This document shows, one piece after another, positions 47,284-56,776 of a stretch of DNA of 64,000 bases; position 1 is the first letter of the stretch, and the number at the start of each line of letters is the position of its first letter. Position numbers and translations under genes: made by a program. This stretch comes from Bryum argenteum (taxonomy: Eukaryota > Streptophyta > Bryopsida > Bryales > Bryaceae), in assembly GCA_037043015.1 (NCBI GenBank), contig CM073331.1, positions 4,671,501-4,735,500 of the forward strand, in the 5' to 3' direction. The notes below the pieces were generated by a model. That model ran no database searches. It was not told the origin of the DNA and worked only from the letters and a program-made list of their open reading frames with translations.

Positions 47284-50200
47284 ATGAAGGAGGGTGAAAC
47301 GTCCACTCCCTTGACTACTCTGAAACCTAGAACGAAGAGGAGGCGGGGGCGAACAGACTTTTCGAATAGGAAAGCGAGACAAAGGAAGGAAGCACGTAGG
47401 ATGGTAGAATTGGACAAGAACATTCCAAGTACACCTGTGAAAGGTCGGGTAGGTGGGCCGTTTTTAGGTTTGAGATATAGAAGCACTCGTAAACTCAATC
47501 TAGAAGCCATATAGGAAAGAGAAGTTGATTTCGTAAAGGGCAGTATCGACGAGTATATCTGTGAAGGTGAAGCGTTTGAAATGTCCGAAGGGTGTCGGCT
47601 AGAGTTTGAAGACAATCCGGAGTCACCGCAGCCTCCAATCAAAACTATAGAATCTCCGTTAGTGGAGATTGATGACTCTGATTCAGAAGAAGTAAGTCTT
47701 CATTATCATTTATTGGAAATTGTTTCGGAATTGTTTTTGATTAGAACCCTTTAGAAATTTCTCTTATGTATTCCATGTTCATATTTATTTAAGGTTGCTC
47801 CGAAGACATGTGTGGAGGAAGTAAGTGGACTATCTTTGTTAAGAAAATTCGACAAAAAAATTAGGTTTCTTCAGTGTGTAATTGTGTATGTGTAATTGTG
47901 TATGTAGTAATTTTTTAATCAGGAAGTCGAAAAAGCAGTCTCCCTTCAAATCATTCATTATACCTAATGTTTCGAGGTCAATGTGGAGGGGGAGATCCAA
48001 TGTGCTCAAAGTAGAGTTCATACACATGTCTGACCGACCTTTAGGGTTCGCTCGAACTTGATTGTGCTCATACTCCCGTCTACTTCTCCATACGAACCAG
48101 ATGACAGAAGGAGAAGGGTTTCGGGTTACAAGGCACTTCGAAAGAGGAGGAGGGCGCAGGAAGGGCGACGGGTTTCAAAACGAGGTGCACAGCAGCTACG
48201 TGAGGCAAGGCTTCATGGTTGAGGGTAATGCGGAGGCGATGGGAGGTGATGGGAGGCCGACTAAGCGAGGCGGCACTGTCGAGGAGCAGGTGGGAGAGGA
48301 CGACCGTGCGAGAGAGCAAGAGCAAGAAGGCGAGGACGAACAAGCGGATTGGGAGGAGCATGCGGACGCCAAGCTCGTGAAGAATGGAGCCGATGAAGAT
48401 GAGGGCAGCGGCGAGGTAAGTCAATACTCTTAGAAGAGAATCCGACCGTAAAGGGTGGGGAGGGGTTAGACAGAGAGAGTTTGGTGCAGGTGAGCAAGAG
48501 GGAGGGGTAGGCAAGCTGGGTGGTGCGGTTGAAACCCTGGAAACCCACTGTCGGAGCAGACAGTGGGCCGCGAGGTCGGCAGTAGGGATCGTAAGTACGA
48601 GAACGGGAAGAGGGCGAGAAGGTGGCCGCGTCCAAGGTAATCAGTGTCAATGACCCGCTCCGATTCGGCGGCGTCACCATGTACCAGAAGGATTGGGAAA
48701 TCTCAGTTGTGCAGCTCCGGGTGGACGGCAGCGAGCCTTACAATTTGGCTACGGCGCCACTGCAATCCGGTGATAACAAGCTGTTTGGGAATTTTCTACC
48801 ATGCTCAGCTGATGGCAAGGGTATTTCTGTCCTTGCTCGTGACCTTCAAACCGTGGTGTTCTTTGATCAGCAAGGCAATTTTGTTGGTGTTCGTCGTCCT
48901 GGTTCTTGAAAAGCTATCGAGGTTGATAAGGTGGGTTACCTCCTACCTGTCGTTCCATATTCCTGAACATTTAAAAAGGCGCTCCTTTGCATTACACCCA
49001 TTAATAGCACGGAATGGGTAATCTCAAAGCATGACCGGAGCTTATATGTTTCTTATGAACGCCTCTAATAGCCTGGCTCAATACTCCATTTAAGCTCGTG
49101 TGCTTGTCCTTTTGGGTTCTTTTGTCCTTTTGCTGGTGGGGACATTTGTTTTGATCTCAGCTTGGCTGGCTACAACAATCTTCTCGGAGGCAGCTGTTGA
49201 ATTCAAGGACTTCAGCACGTCACTTCTCAATCTCTTTGTGTTGTTGACAACTGCAAACAACCCTGTTGTTTGGGCTTCAACATACAATGCAAACCGCTTT
49301 GCATTCTTCTTTTTCTTCTTCTACATGGTTCTGGGGCTGTACTTCAACTTGAGAGCGGCTTTCAGTTTATTAGATTCACGTCATCAAGAATGGATCGATG
49401 GTGCAACAATGGTTTCTCTTTTCCTTGCCATTGGTCGCTATAGGTAAGCTCTTGGTACAATGTCATTGAGAAGCGGATCCGGTCAATTGTGCATGAGAGA
49501 ACGAGATGTTTCCCGCATATTTTTGGGTAGGAATAAGTTGTAACATGATCGATCAAACCATCAAAGCTTGCTTCACAATTGATTATTTTCAAAGTGTACC
49601 CACAAGTCGATGCCGCAGTAAATTACTGTGTCAAATTTATAGTCCAGAGTCTCAACAATAATATTGGTGCTTGGATGTGGTATAGGCATATAACTGATAT
49701 TCGAGCTCGAGCAAGCCGACTTTTCCTTGCTCTCAACTAGCGTGGAGATTTCAAGACCTGGTCTGATGAGTTTGAGGAACTCTGTGATGTTATCGCCAAA
49801 GAGGTGGAAAGGCAACCAGACATTGCACAGCTGAAGAGGCTCCGATGCAATACCGACCTCCACTTTGTGAAACACCCTTGCGGAATTCTTGCGCCATCCG
49901 CATCAGTTCACCCTCCCAATTTTGAATTGTCATCGGGCCTACAAACCCACTATCGGAGCAGACAGTGGGCCGCGAGGGCGAATCCGGGGCTGTGTGCGAT
50001 CTCGTCAGCCTCTAAGCATCAGGTTGATTAGGTAGGCTTTATCAGGACATGATTTCAATTGAGCGTCTTTAGTAGGTGAGCATCGATGTGGTGCTTATTG
50101 ATGATCATTTCGAAACTTTAGAAAATATTGCACGCACTCAGGGAGCAAGAGTTGGCTCAATCGGGATGCGTCCGGAGGTTTGGGTAATATTCTGAAACAG

Positions 50201-53200
50201 GAATCAACTGGTTCAATTCAAACAGGTATAAGTCGAACCGCCTTGTGATATTCAGTGTTGATTCTTGAGTTGTATAGAGCATTTTGTAATCTTATTTAGT
50301 AGTGCATCGAAGTCTCCTTCAAATACTACTCGTTGACATGTGTTTCATTGTCATGCAAGATATGAAAGATTGGACGGGTACATTACTAGTTGAAGACCGT
50401 TCACCTGATGTTGTTGCGTCTTCTCTATGGCAAATCTTTGGCTGCAAAAATGGTGCGTCCAGTCTCTCTATCCAGACGACCTCTTTCACTTAAAATGATT
50501 CATGGTAACTGTTCTTGGTTCTCACTTTTGAATGTGATACAGTCAGTTACTGAACATCCTTGTATTAGTTGGTTTCAAGAAAATTCATAGCGTGACTTAT
50601 CTACACCTTTTGAAACTTCTCTTTTACACTGTTTAAGCTGTTTACACTCTTTAAGCAGATTTTGTGGAAGCTGCTACTTTTAGTTTTACTAATTAGTTTG
50701 AATCAATCAATCAGGCTCTATACGCATATTCTTAAGCGTAGTGTCGGGTGAAGTTATGTATCACTGACATCGAATTGGTGTATGCAGGTGGGATTTTTGC
50801 TTCCACCAAGGTCGAGTCGTAGAGCATATAAATGGGCATTTTGATGTTGTGCACAAACAGTTTCACTCCAAATGGCACTCATGGTAGGTCACAAGTTTGC
50901 AAGATTTGCGTTTGTTGAAACTGAACAGTAGTTACTGATGGTCTTCATGGGCATCATGTGCAGGAGGGACGCTTAGTGCAGCATACAATCTTCGGGGCTC
51001 AGTCATGGTACCCCGGGGTTTGAATTTTCGGATCGGATGCGCCAGACTCCGGAATTCTTGCACCATCCGCATCAGTTTACCCTCCCAAATTTGAATCCTC
51101 ACCGAGCCTGCAAACCCACTGTCGGAGCAGACAGTGGGCGGCGAGGGCGAATCACCGAGCCTCCAAACCCACTGTCGGAGCAGACAGTGGGCCGCTAATT
51201 GAACTCGGTCCAATGCTAATTAGGGCAGAGAAACTTCAACTCTGGTAGGGCAGGTCTATTCTCCTCTTTGTCGATTACAGGATACGGGCAGTTTTGATTG
51301 ACCGTCTCGGAAGAGACAAAACGTTGGCTAGTGCTGATCTTCAAAATTGTGGTTGTATGTAGGCTTCTAGGTACTCCCAACGAGACCACGAGTCGCCAAC
51401 ACCGTGATTGGCACGAGTTTCCTCAATGGAGGCCTCATGATCTGTCTCTTGGGCTTAGCACCGTTGGCCTCGACCTTAGCGCCGTCTGAGGCTCAGAAGT
51501 TACAATAGTATTCGAAAGAGCAACGATTGGAGGCTTTTTCTTGGAGAATAATGTTCTTGGGTCGATTTGATCATTGAAGAGTTTCATGTATGAGTTGTGC
51601 ACAAAAGGTTTGACTCATTGTCATGGCTATGGAGTGATGCACAGGTTCAAGATAATGTAAGTTTTTCAACCACATTTTGTGTTGATTCTTGAAATCGGAT
51701 GTTAAGGGTAGCTTTGACATGTTTTGCTCGCTCTTCGTTGTATTGATTTGCGTACTTGGCGTTTCAGACTTTCAGGGATTTGAAGCCACAGAACTTGTTG
51801 GTGGATAAACAAACTCCCCTTCTCAAGATTGTAGACTTGGGGTTAGGTCGAGCATTCACCGTGCCGATGAAGAGCTACCGTCACTGAGCCTGCATACCCA
51901 CTGTCGGAGCAGACAGTGGGCCGCGAGTGGGCCGCGAGGGCGAATCACCGAGCTCAGAAACCCACCGGTCGGGAGCGCATGTGGGCGCGAGGGCGAATTA
52001 CCGAGCTTGTATACCCACTGTCGGAGCAGACAGTGGGCGGCGAGGGCGAATCACCGAGCTTGTATACCCACTGTCGGAGCAGACAGTGGGCGGCGAGGGC
52101 AAATCACCGAGCTTGTATACGGTCCACTTTCGGAGCAGACAGTGGGCGGCGAGGGCGAATCACCGAGCTTGTATACCCACTGTCGGAGCAGACAGTGGGC
52201 CGCGAGGGCAAATCCGGGGCTTTGTGCGGTCTCGTCGTCGTTTAGGCGTTCACCCTCTTGGGACGGTTTTTGAATCGTCACCGAGTCTGCAAACCCACTG
52301 TCGGAGCAGACAGAGGGGCACAAGGGCGAATAAGGGGTTGTGTATGGTCTCGTCGTCGTCACTGCGTTCGCCTCAAGTAGCCGCCTTTGGAATTGTCACC
52401 GTGCCTGCAAACCCACTGTCGGAGCAGACAGAGGGGCGCAAGGGCGAATAAGGGGTTGTGTATGGTCTCGTCGTCGTCACCGCGTTCGCCTCAAGTATCC
52501 GCCTTTGGAATTGTGACCGTGCCTGCAAACCCACTGTCGGAGCAGACAGAGGGTCGCGAGGGCGAAGCAGGGGTTGTGGGACCTTGTAGTCGTGTTCGCG
52601 TTCCCCCCTCGATGCTCAGCCGGACCGTGCCATATTTTTATATATTGATTTACTTCTGTAGAATGGTTCTCACATTATAGACAATACAATGTGGCTTTCT
52701 TTACTATCCTTTCAATTGTTTTTAATATTCTGTTGATGTTCTCTTTTAGGAGTCGTCTCATCACATCACGGAGTCCGAAGACCATGCCCAGATTCCGAAG
52801 GAAACGGAGGTATTTAAAGTGATTCGAACTTTAGAATTTTGTGGAATGGTTCATTTATAGCTTCAATTTTCTTTCCGTTCACTTCTTTAATCGCTTGGTC
52901 GTTAAAAGGCGTACATGATTTGGTCATATGTGGCTCAACGAATTTGAAATTAGACTTTTATTAACACTTTTATTAACGAGATGATTTCGTGATTTTTTCA
53001 GTATGATCTTCTCTAATGTTTTCACTTTTCGATGAGTTGAGATTCAATATTTAATTGTATAATATTTGTCAGGAATTTCAAAATCAAGACGTGTTGCCAG
53101 CAACTTCCTGTCCCATTGACTTGAACAACGCTCTTGAAAGCGAAGTGCGGCATCGAACACAACACAAGGTGGATTCAATCAACGTCATCAACAGCCTTTG

Positions 53201-53201
53201 A
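47284..53201 (+). CDS. small basic-acidic protein gene with four exons and a 4.9-kb intron full of gene fragments
   Basis: Tentative model: exons 47284-47691, 47794-47820, 52750-52809 and 53073-53201, all with GT-AG borders and all phase 0, so reading continues cleanly to a TGA at 53199. The product of about 207 residues starts basic (RTKRRRGRTDFSNRKARQRK), then becomes acidic and contains IESPLVEIDDSDSEE, like a SUMO-interacting motif. The neighbouring transposase has a comparable LLSDSDDD. One in-frame TAG (47512-47514) interrupts exon 1, so the gene is broken or read through. Family unknown. It may be the second gene of the adjacent MULE. The exon chain is inferred from splice sites and phase only. 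Confidence 0.45.
48062..48416 (+). other. exon-like fragment of unknown origin inside the large intron
   Basis: An open stretch ends in an acidic Glu/Gln/Asp-rich segment (REQEQEGEDEQADWEEHADA) directly before a GTAAGT donor at 48416, so it looks like the 3' edge of a captured exon. No family recognised; the opposite strand is also open because of base composition. Confidence 0.3.
48544..48567. repeat. hairpin module copy 1
   Basis: Stem CCCACTGTC, loop GGAGCA, stem GACAGTGGG, with CCGCGAGG immediately after. Lies about 80 bp upstream of the CCS1 fragment. Confidence 0.95.
48622..49020 (+). pseudogene. CCS1: CCS1/ResB (plastid cytochrome c biogenesis) gene fragment
   Basis: The intact protein is a thylakoid system-II haem ligation factor. 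Here only a part from its lumenal region remains: ISVNDPLRFGGVTMYQKDW, then a variable stretch, KLFGNFLPCSADGKGISVLARDL and FVGVRRPGS, as in plant CCS1. A TGA follows at about 48907, after which homology is weak. No start region, N-terminal membrane helices or C-terminus is present. The fragment lies just 3' of hairpin copy 1 (48544) and 5' of the TPC1 fragment. Confidence 0.85.
49094..49848 (+). pseudogene. TPC1: TPC1 two-pore channel gene fragment
   Basis: The intact protein is the vacuolar two-pore cation channel. Recognisable: the end of the first six-helix domain with pore (LLNLFVLLTTANNPVVWAS, then FFFYMVLGLYFNL), joined directly to RAAFSLLDSRHQEWIDG, the first EF-hand region. The normal helix-to-EF-hand linker (VTNLILAV region) is missing. 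After about 300 bp of decayed sequence comes DFKTWSDEFEELCDVIAKEV (49750-49810), which matches the second EF-hand region. The order is normal but incomplete. Homology stops shortly before the conserved module that carries hairpin copy 2. Confidence 0.85.
49880..50005 (+). repeat. hairpin module copy 2 with long conserved left flank
   Basis: The hairpin is at 49946-49969 with one stem mismatch. The left flank (GGAATTCTTGCGCCATCCGC, then a CAGTTCACCCTCCCAA block) is nearly identical to 51047-51090. The right flank CCGCGAGGGCGAATCCGGGG matches 52200-52219 with one change. This shows the repeated unit is at least about 120 bp. Confidence 0.9.
50788..50883 (+). other. exon-like fragment of unidentified gene
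   Basis: An open stretch with an AG acceptor before and GTAGGT after encodes a Trp/His-rich peptide (WDFCFHQGRVVEHINGHFDV). It looks like a captured exon, but I cannot name the source gene. Confidence 0.35.
51040..51200 (+). repeat. hairpin module copies 3 and 4
   Basis: Perfect hairpins at 51115-51138 and 51168-51191, 53 bp apart, separated by GCGAGGGCGAATCACCGAGC. The long left flank of copy 2 is repeated before copy 3. Confidence 0.92.
51362..51489 (+). pseudogene. CDKB: B-type cyclin-dependent kinase fragment, C-lobe exon
   Basis: RLLGTPNETTSRQHRDWHEF followed by PQWRPHDLSLGLSTVGLDL matches the plant CDKB C-lobe (normally RLLGTPNE, then DWHEFPQWKPQDL). It ends at a TGA. It lies upstream of the fragment coding for the earlier catalytic-loop part, so exon order is reversed relative to a functional gene. 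Confidence 0.85.
51577..51884 (+). pseudogene. CDKB: B-type cyclin-dependent kinase fragment, catalytic-loop exons
   Basis: Two exons, 51577-51644 and 51776-51884, with a clean GT-AG intron, encode KSFMYELCTKGLTHCHGYGV, MHRDLKPQNLLVDKQ, then LKIVDLGLGRAFTVPMKSYRH. The DLG triplet and RAF context are typical of plant CDKB. A stop follows YRH directly, and hairpin copy 5 begins 10 bases later. N-lobe and activation-segment continuation are missing. Confidence 0.88.
51885..52600 (+). repeat. hairpin module array, copies 5 to 13
   Basis: Hairpins start at 51897, 51961 (degenerate), 52014, 52067, 52123 (one arm altered), 52176, 52294, 52412 and 52530. Copies 52014 to 52176 are spaced about 53 bp; the last three are about 118 bp apart and share a decayed right stem (GACAGAGGG). 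Spacer sequence is nearly the same in each unit (GCGAGGGCGAATCACCGAGC). Open frames run through the array on both strands because the 53- and 118-bp units contain few stops; these are not genes. Confidence 0.92.
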
Positions 53202-53204
53202 ATT

Positions 53205-53875
53205 CAACCCTTGAAGAAGTCGCGGTTGCTTGGGGTGAGAGTACGCTAGACTACACACGTTCTGGCAGAATTTCAGCAAAGGGAGGGTGTACCGCGAGTA
53301 TCATTTGCACTCCGAGTACAATGCAGCGAGCGCGGGCGCGCCATGCGGGGGTGGCCGCGACAGTGTAGCCTCGAAGTTTTTTGTCACTTACAGCGCCAAT
53401 CAAGTCCGCATCGATTTAATGGGATGCCTTAATGGTATTAAGGGGGCTCATTAGTGTAGGTAAGTCCATGGCGGGGGTTAGTTAATGGGTGGGTCCATAA
53501 TTTAATACACATTCGTCATTTCGTCAAGTAAGGATTTAGGATCACTTTGTTTGGGAAGTTTTCGACACAATCCGATTATTATCCCCTTTCTCATAAAAGC
53601 ATTCGGTAATTTTGTATGATACCTACATGATACTTGGGTGATACCCATGTGATACTTAGGTAATATTTAAATCACGAGTCGGAAAAAATCCTAACTCTTT
53701 CAAATTGAATCGGTAATTTGACAACTTCATTCAATTTGAATTAGAATTGACTCGTTGGATCTCCCGATCATTATTTAGGATGAAGATTGAAGGAAGAGTT
53801 CTTCAAAGTTTCACCTTCTCATCTAAGATATAGAAGGTAAGGTTAGGGCTCAACTAGATTTAGTAGAATTTTAAA
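53205..53875. other. gap with short imperfect repeats
   Basis: GC-rich up to about 53370, then AT-rich. A TGATAC-based imperfect repeat of about 16 bp occupies 53616-53670. No gene. Confidence 0.5.
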
Positions 53876-53885
53876 ACTTCCTAGC

Positions 53886-53946
53886 CTCGATAGTTGCAAA
53901 CTTGGTAGCCTCGATAGTTGAGAACTTGGTAGCCTCGATAGTTGAA
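53886..53946 (+). repeat. 24-bp tandem repeat, about 2.7 copies
   Basis: CCTCGATAGTTG is repeated three times at 24-bp spacing with AACTTGGTAG between copies. Confidence 0.9.
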
Positions 53947-54012
53947 CAGTATAGAATATATATATGAACACAATATTGGAGGAAGAGATAGGCCTCCCTT
54001 TACTCTTCTGCT

Positions 54013-54402
54013 CTCAAGTTCATTTATTTCTGTTATGAAGTTTGCAAGCTTTTGGATATTTCTTTTTGTTAAGTTCATTGATTTTTGTTATGAAGTTTGC
54101 AAGCTTTTGGATTTTTCTTTTTGTTAAGTTCATTGATTTTTGTTATGAAGTTTGCAAGCTTTTGGATATTTCTTTTTGTTAAGTTCATTGATTTTTGTTA
54201 TGAAGTTTGCAAGCTTTTGGATTTTTCTTTTTGTTAAGTTCATTGATTTTTGTTATGAAGTTTGCAAGCTTTTGGATATTTCTTTTTGTTAAGTTCATTG
54301 ATTTTTGTTATGAAGTTTGCAAGCTTTTGGATTTATCTTTTTGTTAAGTTCATTGATTTTTGTTATGAAGTTTGCAAGCTTTTGGATTTTTCTTTTTGTT
54401 AT
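54013..54402 (+). repeat. 55-bp minisatellite, seven copies
   Basis: A unit containing TTAAGTTCATTGATTTTTG and TTTGCAAGCTTTTGGAT repeats every 55 bp. Alternate copies end GGATATTTC or GGATTTTTC, so the array probably grew by duplication of a 110-bp dimer. Confidence 0.95.
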
Positions 54403-54479
54403 TGGTTAGTTCTTTTTCTTTTTCCATGCTTGCCTCATAGGTGGAATGAAGGTACTATGAATCCACTTCAATTCCCTTA

Positions 54480-55920
54480 AAGACTTAATCGTATTACAAT
54501 ATATTTACATGAGTCTAAAAAAACGATTATATAATTTCTTAGCTTGTTATATATCTTTGCATCATACTCCTTGAATACATAGTAATTAAATCATGAATTA
54601 ATAATATCATGAATTAATACACATTATGATCATCTATGAACATCATAAAATCCCCTAGGGTTTAGGGTTTAATAGGGTAACAAAAATCTTAAAGAATGAG
54701 AGGTCTCAGTCAATATTATTAGTAAGTACTTAGAATGAATTGTACAAATTTACATAGGAATTTGTAGTCAATATTATTTGTAAGTAAGAATGAATTGTAT
54801 AGATTTACATAGGGATTTGTATTGACTGTGTACCATATCATTATCATTCAAGTTGTTTTTTATGGAGTTCGTAATCATAGAAGTTGGTTTAGGTTATGGT
54901 TAACATACTTTACTTTTACACGGTGTGTGAGCTTTGATATGTTCGTGATCAAAGGGACTTATTTTTGTTTATAGTTTGCTAAAAAATAGTAAGGGCTTAG
55001 TCCATTCACTTGTGTAGGATTAAATTTCTTTTAGCACTGCCTTATTGGCAAATGCGTAAGTACTACATGTATCATAGAGTTAATTGGAATCCTTCGTTAT
55101 AAAAGTTTAAGTACCTAATTATTGAAGGTGGTTTAGAGATTAATATTTATGAACTTTGATTATTTTGTGTGAATTAAGAATATGATTGAGATTTTTAAGT
55201 ACTATGTACATGGAAAACAAAGTAAAATAGCCAAGTTATTGATGAATTCAGTTATATTACACTTCAATTTTATCCTAGTAAGATTACATAAATAATTCTT
55301 AAATCTTTGTTTTCAATCTTCATAGTATACTTAATTTATATCAACATTTTGTTATAGATCTTAATGATCAATGCAATTCACTTAGTTCTTTTGTTTGTTA
55401 TAATAGTTTCACTTTGATGGAGAGTCACACATTAAATCTTGAACCCAGTGTTTGTGGTTTTAATTACTATTGACATGTACAAAATTTTCGAGCAATTTGT
55501 TTCATAGCCAGGTGATACTAATTTTGGTTACCATACTTCACTACATCAATCGGGCCATACATTACCTAAACGCAATCATTATTTATTTTAGTAAGTCTTC
55601 GTGTTACTCATTATACATTTGATATCATTCCTATACATCACCTAAACGCAATCATTATTTATTTCAGTCTTAGTGTTAGATACTCATTATAGATTTGATA
55701 TCATTTTCGTATATTACTTACCTAAACGCAATCAATATTTATTTTAGTCTTGGTGTTACTCATTATAGATTTGATATGTTACATATACTCAAGCCGATTT
55801 GTACATGAAACATTTAGATAGTGTGGTACATCTAAACTTAGGGATGATTATTACCTATGTATAGCAAAATCATCTCATGCTATATAGGGTAAGAACTACA
55901 AATCAAAGAAAAATGGAAAT
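54480..55920. other. AT-rich gap
   Basis: No gene. It contains a short telomere-like run near 54656-54672 (AGGGTTTAGGGTTTA), a duplicated block around 54705-54815 (AGTCAATATTATTAGTAAGT / AGTCAATATTATTTGTAAGT followed by GAATTGTA) and a three-copy repeat at 55556-55780. Confidence 0.6.
55556..55780 (+). repeat. three-copy imperfect tandem repeat, about 70-90 bp unit
   Basis: ACCTAAACGCAATCATTATT and the following TGTTACTCATTATAGATTTGA segment occur three times with small gaps. Confidence 0.85.
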
Positions 55921-56044
55921 TGCTTACCGGCTTAGCAGGTTGACGGGCAGGCCTCCATTCGGATGACAGGTGACCACCGGTGGAAGGAACGTGGTAACCG
56001 GTGGCAGGCAGTCGTCGTCTCGCACCTTTCACGCGACTGGGGGG

Positions 56045-56530
56045 AACGACTACTATCTGTTTTTTTGAACTTTGCTGCAGCTGCCGGCGTGAGAGAGAGT
56101 GAGTCCTGCGGTTTTCATCGTCATTGAGCGCATGAGGGTCTGGAGGCGAGGGGATGTTTTAGAAGCTGCGGTGCAGGGTACCACTTTCATTCCGAACTTT
56201 AGTACTGAAGTAGCTGTTTTTTTGAACTTCGCTGCAGCTGCCATGCCGGTGTGAGAGAGAGTGAGTCCTGCAGTTAGCATTGAGCGCATGAGGGTCTGGA
56301 GGGGAGGTTTTAGAAGTTGCGGTGCAGTGGTTTTCATTTGGTACGTTAGTAGTGAACATTTGCTGAGTGGAGGGAACGAGTGACTGCCCGGTTTTCTGAA
56401 CTTTGCTGTAGGTAGCGGCCTGAGTGAGAGTGAGCCATTTCGTGTTTCAGCGCAACGAGGGTCTCCAGGGGAGGTTTTAGAAGCTGGGGTGCAGGGTGTT
56501 TTGCATTTCGTGGTTTAGTATTGAACATTT
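56045..56530 (+). repeat. triplicated leader segment, about 160-bp unit
   Basis: Three units share TTTTTTGAACTTTGCTGCAG, GAGAGTGAG, GAGGGTCT(G/C)(G/C)AGG and GGTTTTAGAAGCTG(C/G)GGTGCAG. They lie directly upstream of the gene starting at 56777 and may be part of its promoter or leader. Minus-strand frames through them are repeat artefacts. Confidence 0.85.
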
Positions 56531-56776
56531 GCTGATTGGGAGGTGAAGTTCGAGAAGTTTTCTAGTCGGCTCAGATTGATTTCGAAGGTAACCTCTAACT
56601 AGTACAACTGCTCATGTGCGTGATTTGCAGGGTTTCTAGTTCTGCTAGATGATTTCAGTGTTTTCTAGTTGTTGTGGGAGATGATGAAGGCGTTCTGTGT
56701 TAGTCTGCTGTATGTTAGTGTTTCCTTTCTGAACCCGTTTGGACTGTGGAGGCTGTGCGTAGTGTGAGAGGCAGTC

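Noticed and set aside
51885-52600. CRISPR-like array (palindromic repeat at 53-bp spacing)
   Set aside because: The sequence between hairpins is nearly the same in each unit instead of unique, no cas genes are present, and the context is a plant genome. It is a tandem repeat.
48540-52600. Helitron with 3' hairpin
   Set aside because: Helitron ends have a hairpin about 10 bases before CTRR and only one per element. Here the hairpin is followed by CCGCGAGG, no CTRR is seen in place, and no Rep-helicase sequence is present. Not excluded for a distant variant.
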